Below are positions 1-8,754 of a stretch of DNA of 64,000 nt, piece by piece. The notes under the pieces were generated by a model. It was not told the DNA's origin and searched no databases. It worked only from the letters and a program-made list of their open reading frames with translations. This stretch comes from CAZAEL01 sp964484135. Lineage in GTDB: Bacteria; Elusimicrobiota; Elusimicrobia; FEN-1173. How positions within the stretch are numbered: position 1 is the stretch's first letter; every line of letters begins with the position of its first letter. Both the position numbers and the translations under genes were made by a program. The DNA lies in the NCBI GenBank assembly GCA_964484135.1, contig CAZAEL010000001.1:1-64000 (forward strand). Reading direction: 5' to 3'.

Positions 1-55
1 CCGGGAAGGCGGCCACACCGTGGGCGCCGGCGTCGTCACAGAGATCCTCCAGTAA
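1..55 (+). CDS. tuf: Elongation factor Tu, C-terminal end (partial)
   Basis: Only the last 17 codons are present, ending in TAA at 53-55. They read REGGHTVGAGVVTEILQ, which matches the conserved C-terminal beta-barrel end of EF-Tu, the GTPase that delivers aminoacyl-tRNA to the ribosome. Its position directly before rpsJ is the classical str-S10 junction (rpsL-rpsG-fusA-tuf-rpsJ), so the upstream str operon genes probably lie just outside the window. The gap to rpsJ is only 24 bases and shows no terminator, so read-through into the S10 operon is likely. Confidence 0.9.
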   Translation, partial: REGGHTVGAGVVTEILQ

Positions 56-79
56 CGAGAAGAAAACCGGGATTCGACG

Positions 80-406
80 ATGACCACGACCGAACAACCG
101 ACGCAGCAGAAGATCCGCATCCGCCTGCGGGCCTATGACCACCGCATGTTGGACGACTCCCTGGCCAAGATCGTGGAAACGGCCAAGCGGACCGGGGCCA
201 CGCTGGCGGGGCCCGTCCTGCTGCCCACACAGATCAAGAAGTACACGGTGAACCGGTCGGTGCACAGCGACAAGAAGTCCCGGGAGCAGTTCGAGATGCG
301 CGTCCACAAGCGGCTCATCGACATTTTGGAGCCCACGGCCAAGACCATCGAGGAGATGATGCGGTTGGACCTGCCCGCGGGCGTGGACGTGGAAATAAAA
401 CTTTAG
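80..406 (+). CDS. rpsJ: 30S ribosomal protein S10
   Basis: S10 (uS10) sits in the head of the 30S subunit and, as NusE, also takes part in transcription antitermination. The 108-residue product contains the family signatures [14 protein letters not shown] near residues 12-25 and [17 protein letters not shown] near 44-60, and ends in the usual GVDVEIKL. The length is a little above the typical 102-105 because of a short polar N-terminal leader ([11 protein letters not shown]). It is the first gene of the S10 operon, directly after tuf. No strong Shine-Dalgarno sequence precedes the ATG. Confidence 0.97.
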   Translation: MTTTEQPTQQKIRIRLRAYDHRMLDDSLAKIVETAKRTGATLAGPVLLPTQIKKYTVNRSVHSDKKSREQFEMRVHKRLIDILEPTAKTIEEMMRLDLPAGVDVEIKL

Positions 407-452
407 CGAAGGGCCAAGGGCAAAGAGCGAAAGCCAAAACCCGAAAAAGAAA

Positions 453-1241
453 ATGACCGAACAACAGGCGACACAAGAGAACGCGGCTCCGGCCGCTCCC
501 GCTGAAAAACCGGCCGTGCCCCCGATCAAGGCCATCCTGGCCCGCAAGGTCGGCATGACCCGCATCTACGACGCCCAGGGCCGGTTCATCGCCGTGACGG
601 TCCTGGAGGCGGGTCCCTGCTCCGTGGTGCAGGTGAAGACCCGGAACAACGACGGGTACGACGCCCTGCAATTGGGTTTCGGCGCGGTGAAGGAGAAAAA
701 CGTGGACAAGGCCCTGCAAGGGCACTTCGCCAAGGCCCAGCTCGGCCCCGTCCGGTGGCTGCGGGAGGTCCGCGTCCCCAAAACCGACGGTTTTCAGGCG
801 GGGCAGGAAATCCGCGTCAGCCAATTTGCGGAGGGGGACGTGGTGGACGTGTCCGGCGTCAACAAGGGCAAGGGGTTCGCGGGCGTGGTCAAACGGCACC
901 GTTTCCGCGGCGGTCCCCGCACCCACGGCCAGTCGGACCGGTGGCGCGCGCCCGGCTCCAGCGGCGGCCAAAGGCCCCAAAAAGTTTTCAAGGGCATCCG
1001 CGGGCCCGGGCACATGGGCGCGGAGTGGTCCACGGTGCAAAGGCTGAAGGTGGTGCGCGTGGAGGCGGAACAGAACCTTCTTTTGGTGGAAGGGTCCGTG
1101 CCCGGTCCCAACGGGAATTGCCTGACCGTGCGCCAGACCAACCGCCCCTTGAAGGCCCGCAAGGCGGCTCCGGCGGCGGTCAAGCCCGCGGCCAAAAAAG
1201 CCGCGGCCAAGCCCGCGGCCAAAGCAGCGGAGAAAAAATAA
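453..1241 (+). CDS. rplC: 50S ribosomal protein L3
   Basis: L3 (uL3) is an early-assembling 23S rRNA-binding protein near the peptidyl-transferase centre. The core runs from about residue 27 (KAILARKVGMTRIYD) through the conserved rRNA loop with GPRTHGQSDRWRAPGSSG near 152-169 and FKGIRGPGHMG. At 262 residues it is about 50 longer than usual. The extra length is an Ala/Pro-rich N-terminal leader of about 26 residues and a C-terminal Ala/Lys/Pro tail after residue 230. An in-frame GTG at 516 would give a start closer to the family norm, so the true start is uncertain. Confidence 0.96.
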   Translation: MTEQQATQENAAPAAPAEKPAVPPIKAILARKVGMTRIYDAQGRFIAVTVLEAGPCSVVQVKTRNNDGYDALQLGFGAVKEKNVDKALQGHFAKAQLGPVRWLREVRVPKTDGFQAGQEIRVSQFAEGDVVDVSGVNKGKGFAGVVKRHRFRGGPRTHGQSDRWRAPGSSGGQRPQKVFKGIRGPGHMGAEWSTVQRLKVVRVEAEQNLLLVEGSVPGPNGNCLTVRQTNRPLKARKAAPAAVKPAAKKAAAKPAAKAAEKK

Positions 1242-1274
1242 CCGCGGCCATGCCGGGGTTATAACGAGGACGAC

Positions 1275-1940
1275 ATGTCATTGACTTTGGATGTGATGAA
1301 CGCGAAAGGCGAAAAAGCCGGTCAGGTGGACCTTCCCGAGGCGGTTTTCGGGGTCAAGGCCCCCGTGTCCCTCGTGCATGAGGTGGTGAGGGCCTATTTG
1401 GCCAACCGTCGGCGGGGGACCCACTCCACCAAGACGCGCGGCGAGGTGTCCGGCGGCGGGCTGAAGCCATGGAAGCAGAAGCACACGGGCCGCGCCCGGT
1501 CGGGCTCCACCCGCTCCCCGCTTTGGCGCCACGGCGGCATCATTTTCGGCCCCAAGCCCCACGGCTATTATCAGGCGGTTTCCACGGCCAAACGCCGGAC
1601 CGCCTTGAAGGCCGTGTTGTCCGATTTCGCCCGGGAAGGCCGCCTGAAGGTGGTGGATTCTTTTGCGGTGTCCGAGCCCAAGACCAAGCGCGTGGCCGAA
1701 ACCGTCAAGAAGCTGGGCCTGCCGGACAGGACGGTCCTGCTGGTGGATGAACGGGACCCCGTCCTTTTGCGCGCCGCCCGGAACATAGAGGGGTTGCGGA
1801 TCTGCCGCGCCGACGATCTGAACAGCTATGACGCCCTTCAGGCCGAGCAGCTGGTCCTCACGCGGCCGGCCCTGGACCGGATCGTGAAACGGCTGGAAGA
1901 GCGTGAGCCTTCCGGCAAGGCGTCGGGAGGTGCGTCATGA
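1275..1940 (+). CDS. rplD: 50S ribosomal protein L4
   Basis: L4 (uL4) binds 23S rRNA domain I and lines the peptide exit tunnel; in E. coli it also represses the S10 operon. The 221-residue product shows the long tunnel loop with RRRGTHSTKTRGEVSGGG near 46-63 and KPWKQKHTGRARSGSTRSP, followed by the conserved GGIIFGPKPH. A GAGGA sequence lies just upstream of the ATG. The stop overlaps the rplW start by four bases (ATGA), which implies translational coupling. Confidence 0.97.
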   Translation: MSLTLDVMNAKGEKAGQVDLPEAVFGVKAPVSLVHEVVRAYLANRRRGTHSTKTRGEVSGGGLKPWKQKHTGRARSGSTRSPLWRHGGIIFGPKPHGYYQAVSTAKRRTALKAVLSDFAREGRLKVVDSFAVSEPKTKRVAETVKKLGLPDRTVLLVDERDPVLLRAARNIEGLRICRADDLNSYDALQAEQLVLTRPALDRIVKRLEEREPSGKASGGAS

Positions 1941-2236
1941 GCGGCGCGGAAGCCCTGGTGGGGATTTTGAAGAAACCCATCGTCACGGAACGTTCCACGC
2001 TCCTCAAGGAGCAGAACAAATACGTTTTCGCGGTGGAACCGACCGCGACCAAGGGGCAGATCCGCGAGGCGGTGCAGGCCGCGTTCAAGGTGAACGTGTT
2101 GGCGGTCAACACCGCCCGCATGCCCGGCAAGCTGCGCCGCCGGGGCGCGCGGTTCGGGTACAGCTCGGACTGGAAGAAGGCCGTGGTCACGATCAAGGCC
2201 GGCCAACAGATCAAATACGCGGAACCGACGGCCTAA
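1937..2236 (+). CDS. rplW: 50S ribosomal protein L23
   Basis: L23 (uL23) lies at the tunnel exit and docks the trigger factor and SRP. The 99-residue product shows the family pattern: ILKKPIVTERSTLLKEQNKY near residues 10-29, the VEPTATKGQIREAVQ segment, and KAVVTIKAGQQI near the C-terminus. It starts inside the rplD stop (ATGA), the usual tight arrangement within the S10 operon. Confidence 0.96.
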   Translation: MSGAEALVGILKKPIVTERSTLLKEQNKYVFAVEPTATKGQIREAVQAAFKVNVLAVNTARMPGKLRRRGARFGYSSDWKKAVVTIKAGQQIKYAEPTA

Positions 2237-2251
2237 AAGAGGAACGCTCTC

Positions 2252-3091
2252 ATGCCCATGAAAGTCTATAAACCCTATACGCCCTCCCGCCGGTTCATCA
2301 CGGTGGAGGACTTCTCCGACATCACGAAAAAGACGCCGGAGAAGTCCCTGCTTTCCCCTTTGCGGAAAAAGGGCGGACGGAACAACACCGGCATGATCAT
2401 GATGCGGCACCGGGGCGGCGGCCACAAGCGCCAGTACCGGATGGTGGATTTCAAACGCGAGAAGTTCGGCGTGCCGGCCAAGGTCGCGGCCATCGAATAC
2501 GATCCCAACCGGACCGCCCGGCTGGCCCTCCTGCATTACCGGGACGGGGAGAAGCGGTACATCCTGCACCCCGCCGGCCTCAAGGTCGGGGACATGGTGA
2601 TGTCCGGCCCCAACGCGGAGATCAAGACCGGCAACGCCCTTCCCCTCACCAGCATCCCGGTCGGCACTTTCGTCCACAATGTGGAGATGGTGCCCGGCCT
2701 GGGAGGCCAGATGGTCCGGTCCGCGGGCGCTTCGGCCCAGATCATGGCCCGGGAAGGCGGATACGCCCAGTTGAAGCTCCCTTCGGGGGAGATCCGCGTG
2801 GTCTCGGAAAAATGCCTGGCCACGGTGGGCCAGGTGGGCAACACGGAGCACGAAAACCGCACCATCGGCAACGCGGGCCGCAACCGGCACCGGGGGTTCC
2901 GCCCCTACGTCCGCGGCACGGCCATGAACGCGGTGGACCACCCGCACGGCGGCGGACGGGGCCGTTCCAAAGGGAACAACCAGCCCCGGTCCCCCTGGAA
3001 CCAGCCGGCCAAGGGGTACAAGACGCGCTCTCCCAAGCGGCATGACTGGATGATCGTGCGCCGGCGCACGGATTTGACGGAACAAGCTTAA
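2252..3091 (+). CDS. rplB: 50S ribosomal protein L2
   Basis: L2 (uL2) is needed for subunit association and peptidyl-transferase activity. The 279-residue length is typical. It begins [15 protein letters not shown], carries [20 protein letters not shown] near 47-66, and has the strongly conserved [18 protein letters not shown] segment near 224-241 that contains the histidine tied to peptidyl transfer. It follows rplW by 15 bases. Confidence 0.98.
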   Translation: MPMKVYKPYTPSRRFITVEDFSDITKKTPEKSLLSPLRKKGGRNNTGMIMMRHRGGGHKRQYRMVDFKREKFGVPAKVAAIEYDPNRTARLALLHYRDGEKRYILHPAGLKVGDMVMSGPNAEIKTGNALPLTSIPVGTFVHNVEMVPGLGGQMVRSAGASAQIMAREGGYAQLKLPSGEIRVVSEKCLATVGQVGNTEHENRTIGNAGRNRHRGFRPYVRGTAMNAVDHPHGGGRGRSKGNNQPRSPWNQPAKGYKTRSPKRHDWMIVRRRTDLTEQA

Positions 3092-3109
3092 GATCGGAGC
3101 TGATCAAAC

Positions 3110-3397
3110 ATGGGTCGTTCCACTTCAAAAGGTCCCTATGTGGACCAAAAACTCCTGGGCAAGATCCAGAAGATGAAGCAGGGCGGGGAAAAGAAGGTGA
3201 TCAAGACCTGGGCCCGGGCCAGCATGATCACGCCCGACTTCGTCGGGTTCACGCTGGCCATCCACAACGGCAAAAAATTTCTGCCCGTGTACATTTCGGA
3301 CCAGATGGTGGGCCACCGTCTCGGCGAGTTCGCCCCGACGCGGTTCTTCAAGGGCCACGGCGCGGCCCACACCAAGGAAGCGACGGCGCTGACCTGA
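3110..3397 (+). CDS. rpsS: 30S ribosomal protein S19
   Basis: S19 (uS19) forms part of the 30S head and the A-site finger bridge. The 95-residue product begins [16 protein letters not shown], has the conserved [16 protein letters not shown] near 34-49 and [11 protein letters not shown], and ends with [12 protein letters not shown] followed by a short tail. Length and order (rplB-rpsS-rplV) are canonical. Confidence 0.97.
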   Translation: MGRSTSKGPYVDQKLLGKIQKMKQGGEKKVIKTWARASMITPDFVGFTLAIHNGKKFLPVYISDQMVGHRLGEFAPTRFFKGHGAAHTKEATALT

Positions 3398-3398
3398 C

Positions 3399-3740
3399 AT
3401 GGAAGCCACGGCCCATTCCCATTTCGCCCGTTACTCGTACCGCAAGGTCGGCCAGGTGTTGCGGCTGATCCGCGGAAAGTCCGTCCCCCAGGCCATGTCC
3501 ATGCTGCCGTGGATCCCCCGCGTGTCGCGCGTGCTCGTGGAAAAGACCCTGAAGAGCGCGGTGGCCAACGCCGGCAAGGGGGTCAACCCCGCCCAGCTGC
3601 GCGTGGCCCAGGCCTGGGCGAACCACGGGCCGGTCCTGAAGCGCGTCCGCCCCATGGCCATGGGCGGACGGGCCATCTACAAAAGGAAGACGTGCCACCT
3701 GACCATCGTGGTCAGCGACGAACAAAGGAAGAAGGGCTAA
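3399..3740 (+). CDS. rplV: 50S ribosomal protein L22
   Basis: L22 (uL22) extends a beta-hairpin into the exit tunnel where macrolides bind. The 113-residue product has the expected N-terminal segment (YSYRKVGQVLRLIRGKSV, about residues 9-26), a helix ending in VEKTLKSAVANA, and the tunnel hairpin with RVRPMAMGGRAIYKRKTCHL near 84-103. Only one base separates it from the rpsS stop. Confidence 0.96.
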   Translation: MEATAHSHFARYSYRKVGQVLRLIRGKSVPQAMSMLPWIPRVSRVLVEKTLKSAVANAGKGVNPAQLRVAQAWANHGPVLKRVRPMAMGGRAIYKRKTCHLTIVVSDEQRKKG

Positions 3741-3746
3741 AAATTT

Positions 3747-4595
3747 ATGGGCCAAAAAGTCTATCCCAAAGGCGTGCGTCTCGGTTACATCAAGGACTGG
3801 GACTCCAAATGGTTCAACCCCCGGGAAATGCCGGCGTTGATCGAGGAGGACTTCAAGATCCGCGCTTTCCTGAAGGACCGTCTGAAGCTGGCCGCCGTGT
3901 CGAAGATCGGCATCGAGCGGACGGGGAAATACCTGCGCGTCAACGTGTTCACGGCCCGGCCCGGCATCGTCATCGGCAAGAAAGGGGCGGACATCGAGGG
4001 GCTCCGCACCGCGGTGGAGGCCATGACCGGCCGCAAGACCACCATCAACGTCATGGAGATCAAGCGTCCGGAGCTGGACGCCCAGCTGGTCGCCGAGGGC
4101 GTGGCCATGCAGCTGGAGAAGCAGATCGGTTTCCGCCGCGCCATGAAGAAGGCCATCGAGCGGGCCATGCAGAGCGGCGCCCTGGGCATCAAGATCCAGG
4201 TGGCCGGCCGCCTGGGCGGCGCCGAGATCGCCCGCACCGAGTGGCTCAAGGAAGGGCGCGTTCCCCTGCAGACCTTCCGGGCCGACATCGACTACGGGTT
4301 CACCGAGGCCCGCATCACCATGGGGACCATCGGCGTGAAGGTGTGGATTTTCCGCAAAGAGCTCTTCCAGAAGACGGACGCAGACCTGATGGACGAGGTC
4401 CGCGTCATCGAGAAGGAAAAGCTGGAGGAGCTGGCCAAACAGGCCGAGGCGGCGCCGGCGGAGCCCGCCGTCCTGCCGGTGGAGCCGGAGTCCGCGGTGG
4501 AGGAAATCGCGGAAAAGGTTCAGGAGGAGCTGTCCGAAGAGGAAGAGGAAGCCCGCCGCCGGAGCGAGGCCGAAGGCAAGGGAACCAAGGAATAG
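3747..4595 (+). CDS. rpsC: 30S ribosomal protein S3
   Basis: S3 (uS3) lines the mRNA entry channel. It starts [18 protein letters not shown] and contains the type-II KH domain GXXG loop in [14 protein letters not shown] near residues 72-85. The C-terminal S3 domain includes [20 protein letters not shown]. At 282 residues it is about 50-70 longer than usual because of an acidic Glu/Ala-rich tail from about residue 220. The next gene, rplP, follows after 21 bases. Confidence 0.97.
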   Translation: MGQKVYPKGVRLGYIKDWDSKWFNPREMPALIEEDFKIRAFLKDRLKLAAVSKIGIERTGKYLRVNVFTARPGIVIGKKGADIEGLRTAVEAMTGRKTTINVMEIKRPELDAQLVAEGVAMQLEKQIGFRRAMKKAIERAMQSGALGIKIQVAGRLGGAEIARTEWLKEGRVPLQTFRADIDYGFTEARITMGTIGVKVWIFRKELFQKTDADLMDEVRVIEKEKLEELAKQAEAAPAEPAVLPVEPESAVEEIAEKVQEELSEEEEEARRRSEAEGKGTKE

Positions 4596-4616
4596 GGTCC
4601 TTTCGGAGAATATGCC

Positions 4617-5033
4617 ATGTTAATGCCGACGCGCGTCAAATATCGCAAGTCCCAGCGGGGCCGTCTGAAAGGGCGGTCCAAGGGCGGCACCACCATCGCC
4701 TTCGGGGAGTACGGCCTGCAGGCGCTGGAGGCCCACTGGATCACGGCCCGCCAGATCGAGGCGGCCCGCGTGAGCATCATGCGGTTCCTCAAAAAAGGCG
4801 GCAAGCTCTGGCTTCGGATCTTTCCGGACAAACCCGTGAGCAAGAAGCCGGCGGAAACCCGCATGGGCAAAGGCAAGGGCGCCCCGGAGTTTTGGGTGGC
4901 GGTGGTCAAGCCCGGACGGATCATGTTCGAGCTGGAGGGCGTCACCACGGAGGTGGCCCGCGAGGCCATGACCCTGGCCGCCCACAAGCTCCCCATCCGG
5001 TGCCAATTCGTGGCCCGCGAGCACGCGGCCTGA
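4617..5033 (+). CDS. rplP: 50S ribosomal protein L16
   Basis: L16 (uL16) binds near the A-site tRNA elbow. The 138-residue product starts [19 protein letters not shown], the normal family N-terminus, which supports the ATG at 4617 over the second ATG two codons later. It includes [20 protein letters not shown] near 29-48 and [20 protein letters not shown] near 81-100. GGAGAA lies a few bases upstream. Confidence 0.97.
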   Translation: MLMPTRVKYRKSQRGRLKGRSKGGTTIAFGEYGLQALEAHWITARQIEAARVSIMRFLKKGGKLWLRIFPDKPVSKKPAETRMGKGKGAPEFWVAVVKPGRIMFELEGVTTEVAREAMTLAAHKLPIRCQFVAREHAA

Positions 5034-5051
5034 GCGGAAGGATCTGACGAC

Positions 5052-5270
5052 ATGGCCAAAAAAGAAAAGGTGGATTACCGGCAATTGTCCGAGGATGAGT
5101 TGCGCCAGAAGCTGGCGGAGTCCAAGGAAAAACTTTTCCAGATGCGCTTTCAAAGCGCCACGGCGCCGCTCAAGAACCCCCATCAGATAGCGGCGACCCG
5201 CCGGGACATCGCCCGTATCCACACGATCCTGCGGGAGCGGGAGATCGCGGGATCGGCGAAGGCTTCTTGA
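5052..5270 (+). CDS. rpmC: 50S ribosomal protein L29
   Basis: L29 (uL29) sits at the tunnel exit beside L23. The 72-residue product has the two-helix pattern, with [20 protein letters not shown] near residues 12-31 and the conserved [16 protein letters not shown] near 51-66. Position between rplP and rpsQ is canonical. Confidence 0.95.
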   Translation: MAKKEKVDYRQLSEDELRQKLAESKEKLFQMRFQSATAPLKNPHQIAATRRDIARIHTILREREIAGSAKAS

Positions 5271-5323
5271 CGGGCGACAGGAATAATTCGGCCCCATTTG
5301 AGATCAGGAAAGAAGAGGAATTT

Positions 5324-5680
5324 ATGACGTCTCCGCAAACGGAAGAGCGATCCAAACGCAAGACATTGGAAGGATGGGTCCTGAGCGACCGCATGGACAA
5401 AACGCGCGTCGTGAAGGTCGTCCGCCGCGTCCGTCACGCCCTCTATGAGAAGGTGTTGACGCGCACCACCAAGGTGTACGCGCACGACGAAAAGAACGAA
5501 ACGCATGTCGGCGACCGGGTGGCCCTGGCGGAGACGCGGCCGCTTTCCAAATTGAAGCGCTGGCGGATCCTCCAGGTCCTTGAAAAGGCCCGGGTGAGCG
5601 AGACGGCCGTTGCCGACGGCGCCGCGGAATCCCGAAAACCGGTGAAATCCGCCCCGGCGGGCGCGGAGGCAAAAGCGTGA
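5324..5680 (+). CDS. rpsQ: 30S ribosomal protein S17
   Basis: S17 (uS17) is a primary 16S rRNA binder with an OB fold. I place the start at the ATG at 5324, preceded by GAAGAGGAA, rather than the in-frame ATG at 5267; this gives 118 residues beginning [17 protein letters not shown]. The core carries [20 protein letters not shown] and [20 protein letters not shown]. About 35 extra residues at the C-terminus form an Ala/Lys/Ser-rich tail. The stop overlaps the rplN GTG start (GTGA). Confidence 0.95.
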   Translation: MTSPQTEERSKRKTLEGWVLSDRMDKTRVVKVVRRVRHALYEKVLTRTTKVYAHDEKNETHVGDRVALAETRPLSKLKRWRILQVLEKARVSETAVADGAAESRKPVKSAPAGAEAKA

Positions 5681-6045
5681 TCCAGGAACGCAGCATTCTG
5701 CGGGTGGCGGACAATTCCGGCGCCCGGCGCGTGCGGGTCTTCCGCATGCTGGGAGGATCCGACCGCCGTTATGCCTATTTGGGGGACGTGGTGGTCTGCT
5801 CCGTCCAGGACGCCCTGGCGGACTCCACCATCAAGAAGGGCGACGTCGTGAAGTGCGTCATCGTGCGCACCCGCAAAGAAAAGAGACGGCAGGACGGCTC
5901 CTACGTCCGTTTCGACGACAACGCCGGCGTGCTGATCGACGCCGAGGGGGAGCCGCGGGGCACCCGCATCTTCGGGCCCATCGCCCGCGAGCTTCGGGAG
6001 CGCAATTATCTGAAGATCATTTCGCTGGCGCCGGAGGTCGTATAG
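5677..6045 (+). CDS. rplN: 50S ribosomal protein L14
   Basis: L14 (uL14) contributes to intersubunit bridges and binds the RsfS silencing factor. The 122-residue product starts with GTG overlapping the rpsQ stop: [20 protein letters not shown]. It contains [20 protein letters not shown] near 61-80 and the conserved [10 protein letters not shown] and [14 protein letters not shown] segments. Length is standard. Confidence 0.97.
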   Translation: MIQERSILRVADNSGARRVRVFRMLGGSDRRYAYLGDVVVCSVQDALADSTIKKGDVVKCVIVRTRKEKRRQDGSYVRFDDNAGVLIDAEGEPRGTRIFGPIARELRERNYLKIISLAPEVV

Positions 6046-6073
6046 GAAGGGCATCGGCCCGCCTAAAAACGCT

Positions 6074-6385
6074 ATGCTTCACATCCGAAAAAAAGACAAA
6101 GTGGTTCTTCTGTCCGGACGGGACAAGGGCAAGCAGGGAGACGTGGTGGAAGTGGACCGGTCCAAGGGAAGGGCGCTGGTGGCCAAGACGAACTTCGTGA
6201 AAAGGCACACCCGTCCGACGCAAACCGAGCCCGGCGGCATCCGCGAGAAGGAGGCCTATGTTCCCCTTTCCAAGCTGATGCTGGTCTGTCCCAAGTGCAA
6301 CCAGCCCACGCGGGCCAAGTTCGACGCGCTTTCCGACGGAACAAAGTCCCGCGTTTGCCGCCGTTGCGGCGAAATGATCGTCTAG
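6074..6385 (+). CDS. rplX: 50S ribosomal protein L24
   Basis: L24 (uL24) initiates 50S assembly. The 103-residue product shows the KOW motif in [20 protein letters not shown] near residues 6-25 and the conserved [20 protein letters not shown] near 43-62. The C-terminus carries a four-cysteine zinc ribbon (CPKC then CRRC), a form present in many bacteria but not in E. coli. It is 28 bases after rplN and 11 before rplE. Confidence 0.96.
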   Translation: MLHIRKKDKVVLLSGRDKGKQGDVVEVDRSKGRALVAKTNFVKRHTRPTQTEPGGIREKEAYVPLSKLMLVCPKCNQPTRAKFDALSDGTKSRVCRRCGEMIV

Positions 6386-6396
6386 GGGTTTACGAC

Positions 6397-6981
6397 ATGG
6401 CACCCGAATCCAAGAACGGTTACGTCCCGCGGCTCAAGACCGCCTATTTCCAGACCGTGGCGCCGGAACTGGCCAAGCGGTTCTCCATGAAGAACGCCAT
6501 GCAGGCCCCGCGCCTGAAAAAGATCGTGGTCAACATGGGGGTTTCCGAGGCGCGGGAGAACATCAAGGTCATCGACTTGGCCTCCCAGGAGCTGGGCGTG
6601 ATCACGGGCCAGAAGCCGGAGGTCCGTCGGGCCAAGAAGTCCATTTCCAACTTCAAGCTGCGCGAAGGCATGCCGGTGGGGCTGCGGGTCACGCTGCGTG
6701 GGGACCGCATGTACGAATTTTTGGACCGGCTGGTGAGCGTCGCCCTTCCCCGGTTGAGGGATTTCCAGGGGCTGCCCGCCGGCAGCGGTTTCGACGGGCG
6801 GGGGAACTACAACCTGGGCCTGACGGAACAGTACCTGTTCCCCGAGGTGGACGCGGACAAGTCCGACAAGGCCCGCGGCATGAACATCACGATGGTCACC
6901 ACGGCCAAGAAGGACGAGCTGGCCCGGGAGTTGCTGGTTCTGATGGGGATGCCGTTCAAAAAAGCGGCGGCAGGCAAGTGA
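6397..6981 (+). CDS. rplE: 50S ribosomal protein L5
   Basis: L5 (uL5) binds 5S rRNA and contacts the P-site tRNA. The start at 6397 gives 194 residues ([18 protein letters not shown]), slightly longer than the usual 179. Conserved segments are [17 protein letters not shown] near 44-60, [20 protein letters not shown] near 72-91, GLRVTLRG, and [15 protein letters not shown]. In-frame sequence continues upstream of 6397 but overlaps rplX and does not resemble L5. Confidence 0.96.
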   Translation: MAPESKNGYVPRLKTAYFQTVAPELAKRFSMKNAMQAPRLKKIVVNMGVSEARENIKVIDLASQELGVITGQKPEVRRAKKSISNFKLREGMPVGLRVTLRGDRMYEFLDRLVSVALPRLRDFQGLPAGSGFDGRGNYNLGLTEQYLFPEVDADKSDKARGMNITMVTTAKKDELARELLVLMGMPFKKAAAGK

Positions 6982-7060
6982 CGGGACGCGAGCCGCAAAA
7001 CCGGTTCCGGCCCCCCGCCGCCCGCCGCAAGACATTCGTGACTTTTATCGGAGGTTTTTG

Positions 7061-7246
7061 ATGGCCACCATTTCAGCCATGGCAAAGATGCGGCGGGCCC
7101 AAAAGTACGCCGTGCGTTTCCGCAACCGTTGCCGCCTCTGCGGGCGCCCGCGGGGATTCTACCGGGACTTCGGTCTCTGCCGGATTTGTTTCCGCCAGCT
7201 GGCCCTGCGGGGAGAGATCCCCGGCGTCGTCAAATCGAGCTGGTAG
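7061..7246 (+). CDS. rpsN: 30S ribosomal protein S14, zinc type
   Basis: This is the short zinc-binding (type Z) S14 (uS14), a 30S head protein. Starting at the ATG at 7061, with a GGAGG seven bases upstream, the product has 61 residues, the exact length of this subtype. The zinc ligands are two CXXC pairs, CRLC and CRIC, 12 residues apart, and the C-terminus GVVKSSW is typical. It lies between rplE and rpsH as expected. Confidence 0.96.
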   Translation: MATISAMAKMRRAQKYAVRFRNRCRLCGRPRGFYRDFGLCRICFRQLALRGEIPGVVKSSW

Positions 7247-7331
7247 GCGCGTCCGCGGTTTTCGACCCCCTGTTTTCGGCCGGGCATCAAAGGATCGTCG
7301 GTCATCAATCTGAAAATGAGGAGCCTGTGAA

Positions 7332-7727
7332 ATGAGTTTTGATCCCATCGGCGACATGTTCGCCATGCTGTCGAACGCCAATCATAAGTTCAAGGAGCGG
7401 GTGGACCTGCCCGCTTCGGGCGTCAAGAAGGAAATCGCCAGGCTCCTCAAGGACGAGGGGTATATCGCGGATTACAAGCTTTTGGCGGACCGCCGGCAGA
7501 AGATCCTGCGGCTGTTCTTGAAATATACGCCGGACAAAACGCGCGTGATCCGCGGGATCAAGCGCGTGTCCCGCCCGGGGCTCCGCATCTATCGCGGGTC
7601 CGAAGACCTGCCCCGGGTGGAAGGCGGCTTGGGGGTCTCCATCGTTTCCACCTCGAAGGGCGTGATGACGGACAAGCAATCGCGCAAGGCGGGCGTGGGC
7701 GGAGAAGTTTTGGGGTACGTCTGGTAA
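7332..7727 (+). CDS. rpsH: 30S ribosomal protein S8
   Basis: S8 (uS8) binds the central domain of 16S rRNA and in E. coli represses the spc operon. The 131-residue product begins MSFDPIGDMFAMLSNANHKF, includes GIKRVSRPGLRIYRG near 74-88, and ends with the conserved GLGVSIVSTSKGVMTDKQSR and GGEVLGYVW. An 85-base gap separates it from rpsN; I see no gene in it. Confidence 0.97.
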   Translation: MSFDPIGDMFAMLSNANHKFKERVDLPASGVKKEIARLLKDEGYIADYKLLADRRQKILRLFLKYTPDKTRVIRGIKRVSRPGLRIYRGSEDLPRVEGGLGVSIVSTSKGVMTDKQSRKAGVGGEVLGYVW

Positions 7728-7757
7728 GGGTTCCCGGAAAGAAAAAGGAACGTTCAT

Positions 7758-8333
7758 ATGAGCCGTTTGGGAAGAAAACCGGTTTCCATTCCTGAGAAAG
7801 TCAAGGTGTCCGTCGCGGGTTCCTCCGTCGCCGTGGAGGGGCCCTTGGGGAAGCTGACGCGCGAGTTGCCCGAGGGCATCCAGGTCCAGGTGCAGGACAA
7901 GGCCCTCCTGGTCACCCGCGCCAGCGACAGCGCGCGGCATAAGTCCCTTCATGGGACGCTGCGCAAGGTGCTTTTGAACATGGTGGAGGGCGTGGCCAAG
8001 GGGTTCACCAAGGAATTGCGCATCGAGGGAGTGGGCTACCGCGCCCAGCTGGCCGGGGAAAAGCTGAGCATGCAGCTGGGTTACTCCCACCAGGTGGATT
8101 ACGTCGTCCCCAAAGGGATCAAGGTCACGGTGGACGCCAAGCAGACGGGGATCGCCGTGCAGGGGGCGGACAAGCAGATGGTCGGGCAGGTGGCCGCGAA
8201 AATCCGGGAGTTCAAGCCCCCGGAACCGTACAAAGGGACGGGCATCCGGTACGCCGATGAACACATCCGCCGCAAAGCCGGCAAAGCCGCGGTGGGCGCG
8301 GCCGGCGGCGGCGCCGCAGGAGCGAAAAAATGA
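7758..8333 (+). CDS. rplF: 50S ribosomal protein L6
   Basis: L6 (uL6) lies near the factor-binding site. The 191-residue product begins [18 protein letters not shown] and has the internally duplicated fold, including [17 protein letters not shown] near 83-99 and [20 protein letters not shown] near 149-168. A Gly/Ala/Lys tail of about 15 residues extends it past the usual 177-180. AAAAGGAACG upstream serves as ribosome-binding site. The stop overlaps rplR by four bases. Confidence 0.97.
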   Translation: MSRLGRKPVSIPEKVKVSVAGSSVAVEGPLGKLTRELPEGIQVQVQDKALLVTRASDSARHKSLHGTLRKVLLNMVEGVAKGFTKELRIEGVGYRAQLAGEKLSMQLGYSHQVDYVVPKGIKVTVDAKQTGIAVQGADKQMVGQVAAKIREFKPPEPYKGTGIRYADEHIRRKAGKAAVGAAGGGAAGAKK

Positions 8334-8695
8334 GCATGGTCGGCATCGCAGAACGGCATCGATTCCGCAGGCTCAGGGTCCGCCGGAAGATTTTCGGCAC
8401 GGCGGAGCGTCCGCGCCTTTCCGTAAGGCGCTCCTCCAAGCACATCTACGCCCAGCTTATCGACGACACCCAGGGGCGCACGCTGGCCGCGGCCTCCAGC
8501 CTGGACGCGGACCTGCGCAAATCTTTGAAGACCGGCGCCGACCAGGCGGCGGCCAAGGCCGTGGGCAAGCTGTTGGCGGACCGGGCCAAGGCGGCGCACG
8601 TGGGGAAGGCTGTTTTCGACCGCGGCGGCCGGCCCTATCATGGCCGCGTCAGAGCGGTGGCCGAAGGCGCCCGCGAGGGCGGACTGCAGTTTTAG
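8330..8695 (+). CDS. rplR: 50S ribosomal protein L18
   Basis: L18 (uL18) binds 5S rRNA and brings it into the 50S central protuberance. The 121-residue product contains [20 protein letters not shown] near 8-27, the [20 protein letters not shown] segment, and ends with [20 protein letters not shown] before GLQF. The start overlaps the rplF stop (ATGA). Confidence 0.96.
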   Translation: MSMVGIAERHRFRRLRVRRKIFGTAERPRLSVRRSSKHIYAQLIDDTQGRTLAAASSLDADLRKSLKTGADQAAAKAVGKLLADRAKAAHVGKAVFDRGGRPYHGRVRAVAEGAREGGLQF

Positions 8696-8700
8696 AAACC

Positions 8701-8735
8701 GTGTCACGCGACGCGTGACACGTCATACGTGACAC
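8701..8735 (+). repeat. Palindromic GTGTCACG/CGTGACAC repeat between rplR and rpsE
   Basis: The octamer GTGTCACG at 8701-8708 is followed by its exact reverse complement CGTGACAC at 8714-8721 and again at 8728-8735. The first pair can form an 8-bp stem with a 5-base loop; the two direct copies are spaced 14 bases apart. A single further GTGTCACG occurs at 23440-23447. The element lies entirely in the 59-base rplR-rpsE gap and ends shortly before the rpsE ribosome-binding site. It could be a REP-like dispersed repeat or an RNA hairpin within the operon. Confidence 0.7.
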
Positions 8736-8754
8736 GATACCCAAAGGAGTCCAT

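Noticed and set aside
3509..5047. A 512-codon plus-strand frame overlapping rplV, rpsC and rplP
   Set aside because: It is out of frame with three certain ribosomal genes and has a Gly/Arg/His-rich composition typical of shifted frames.
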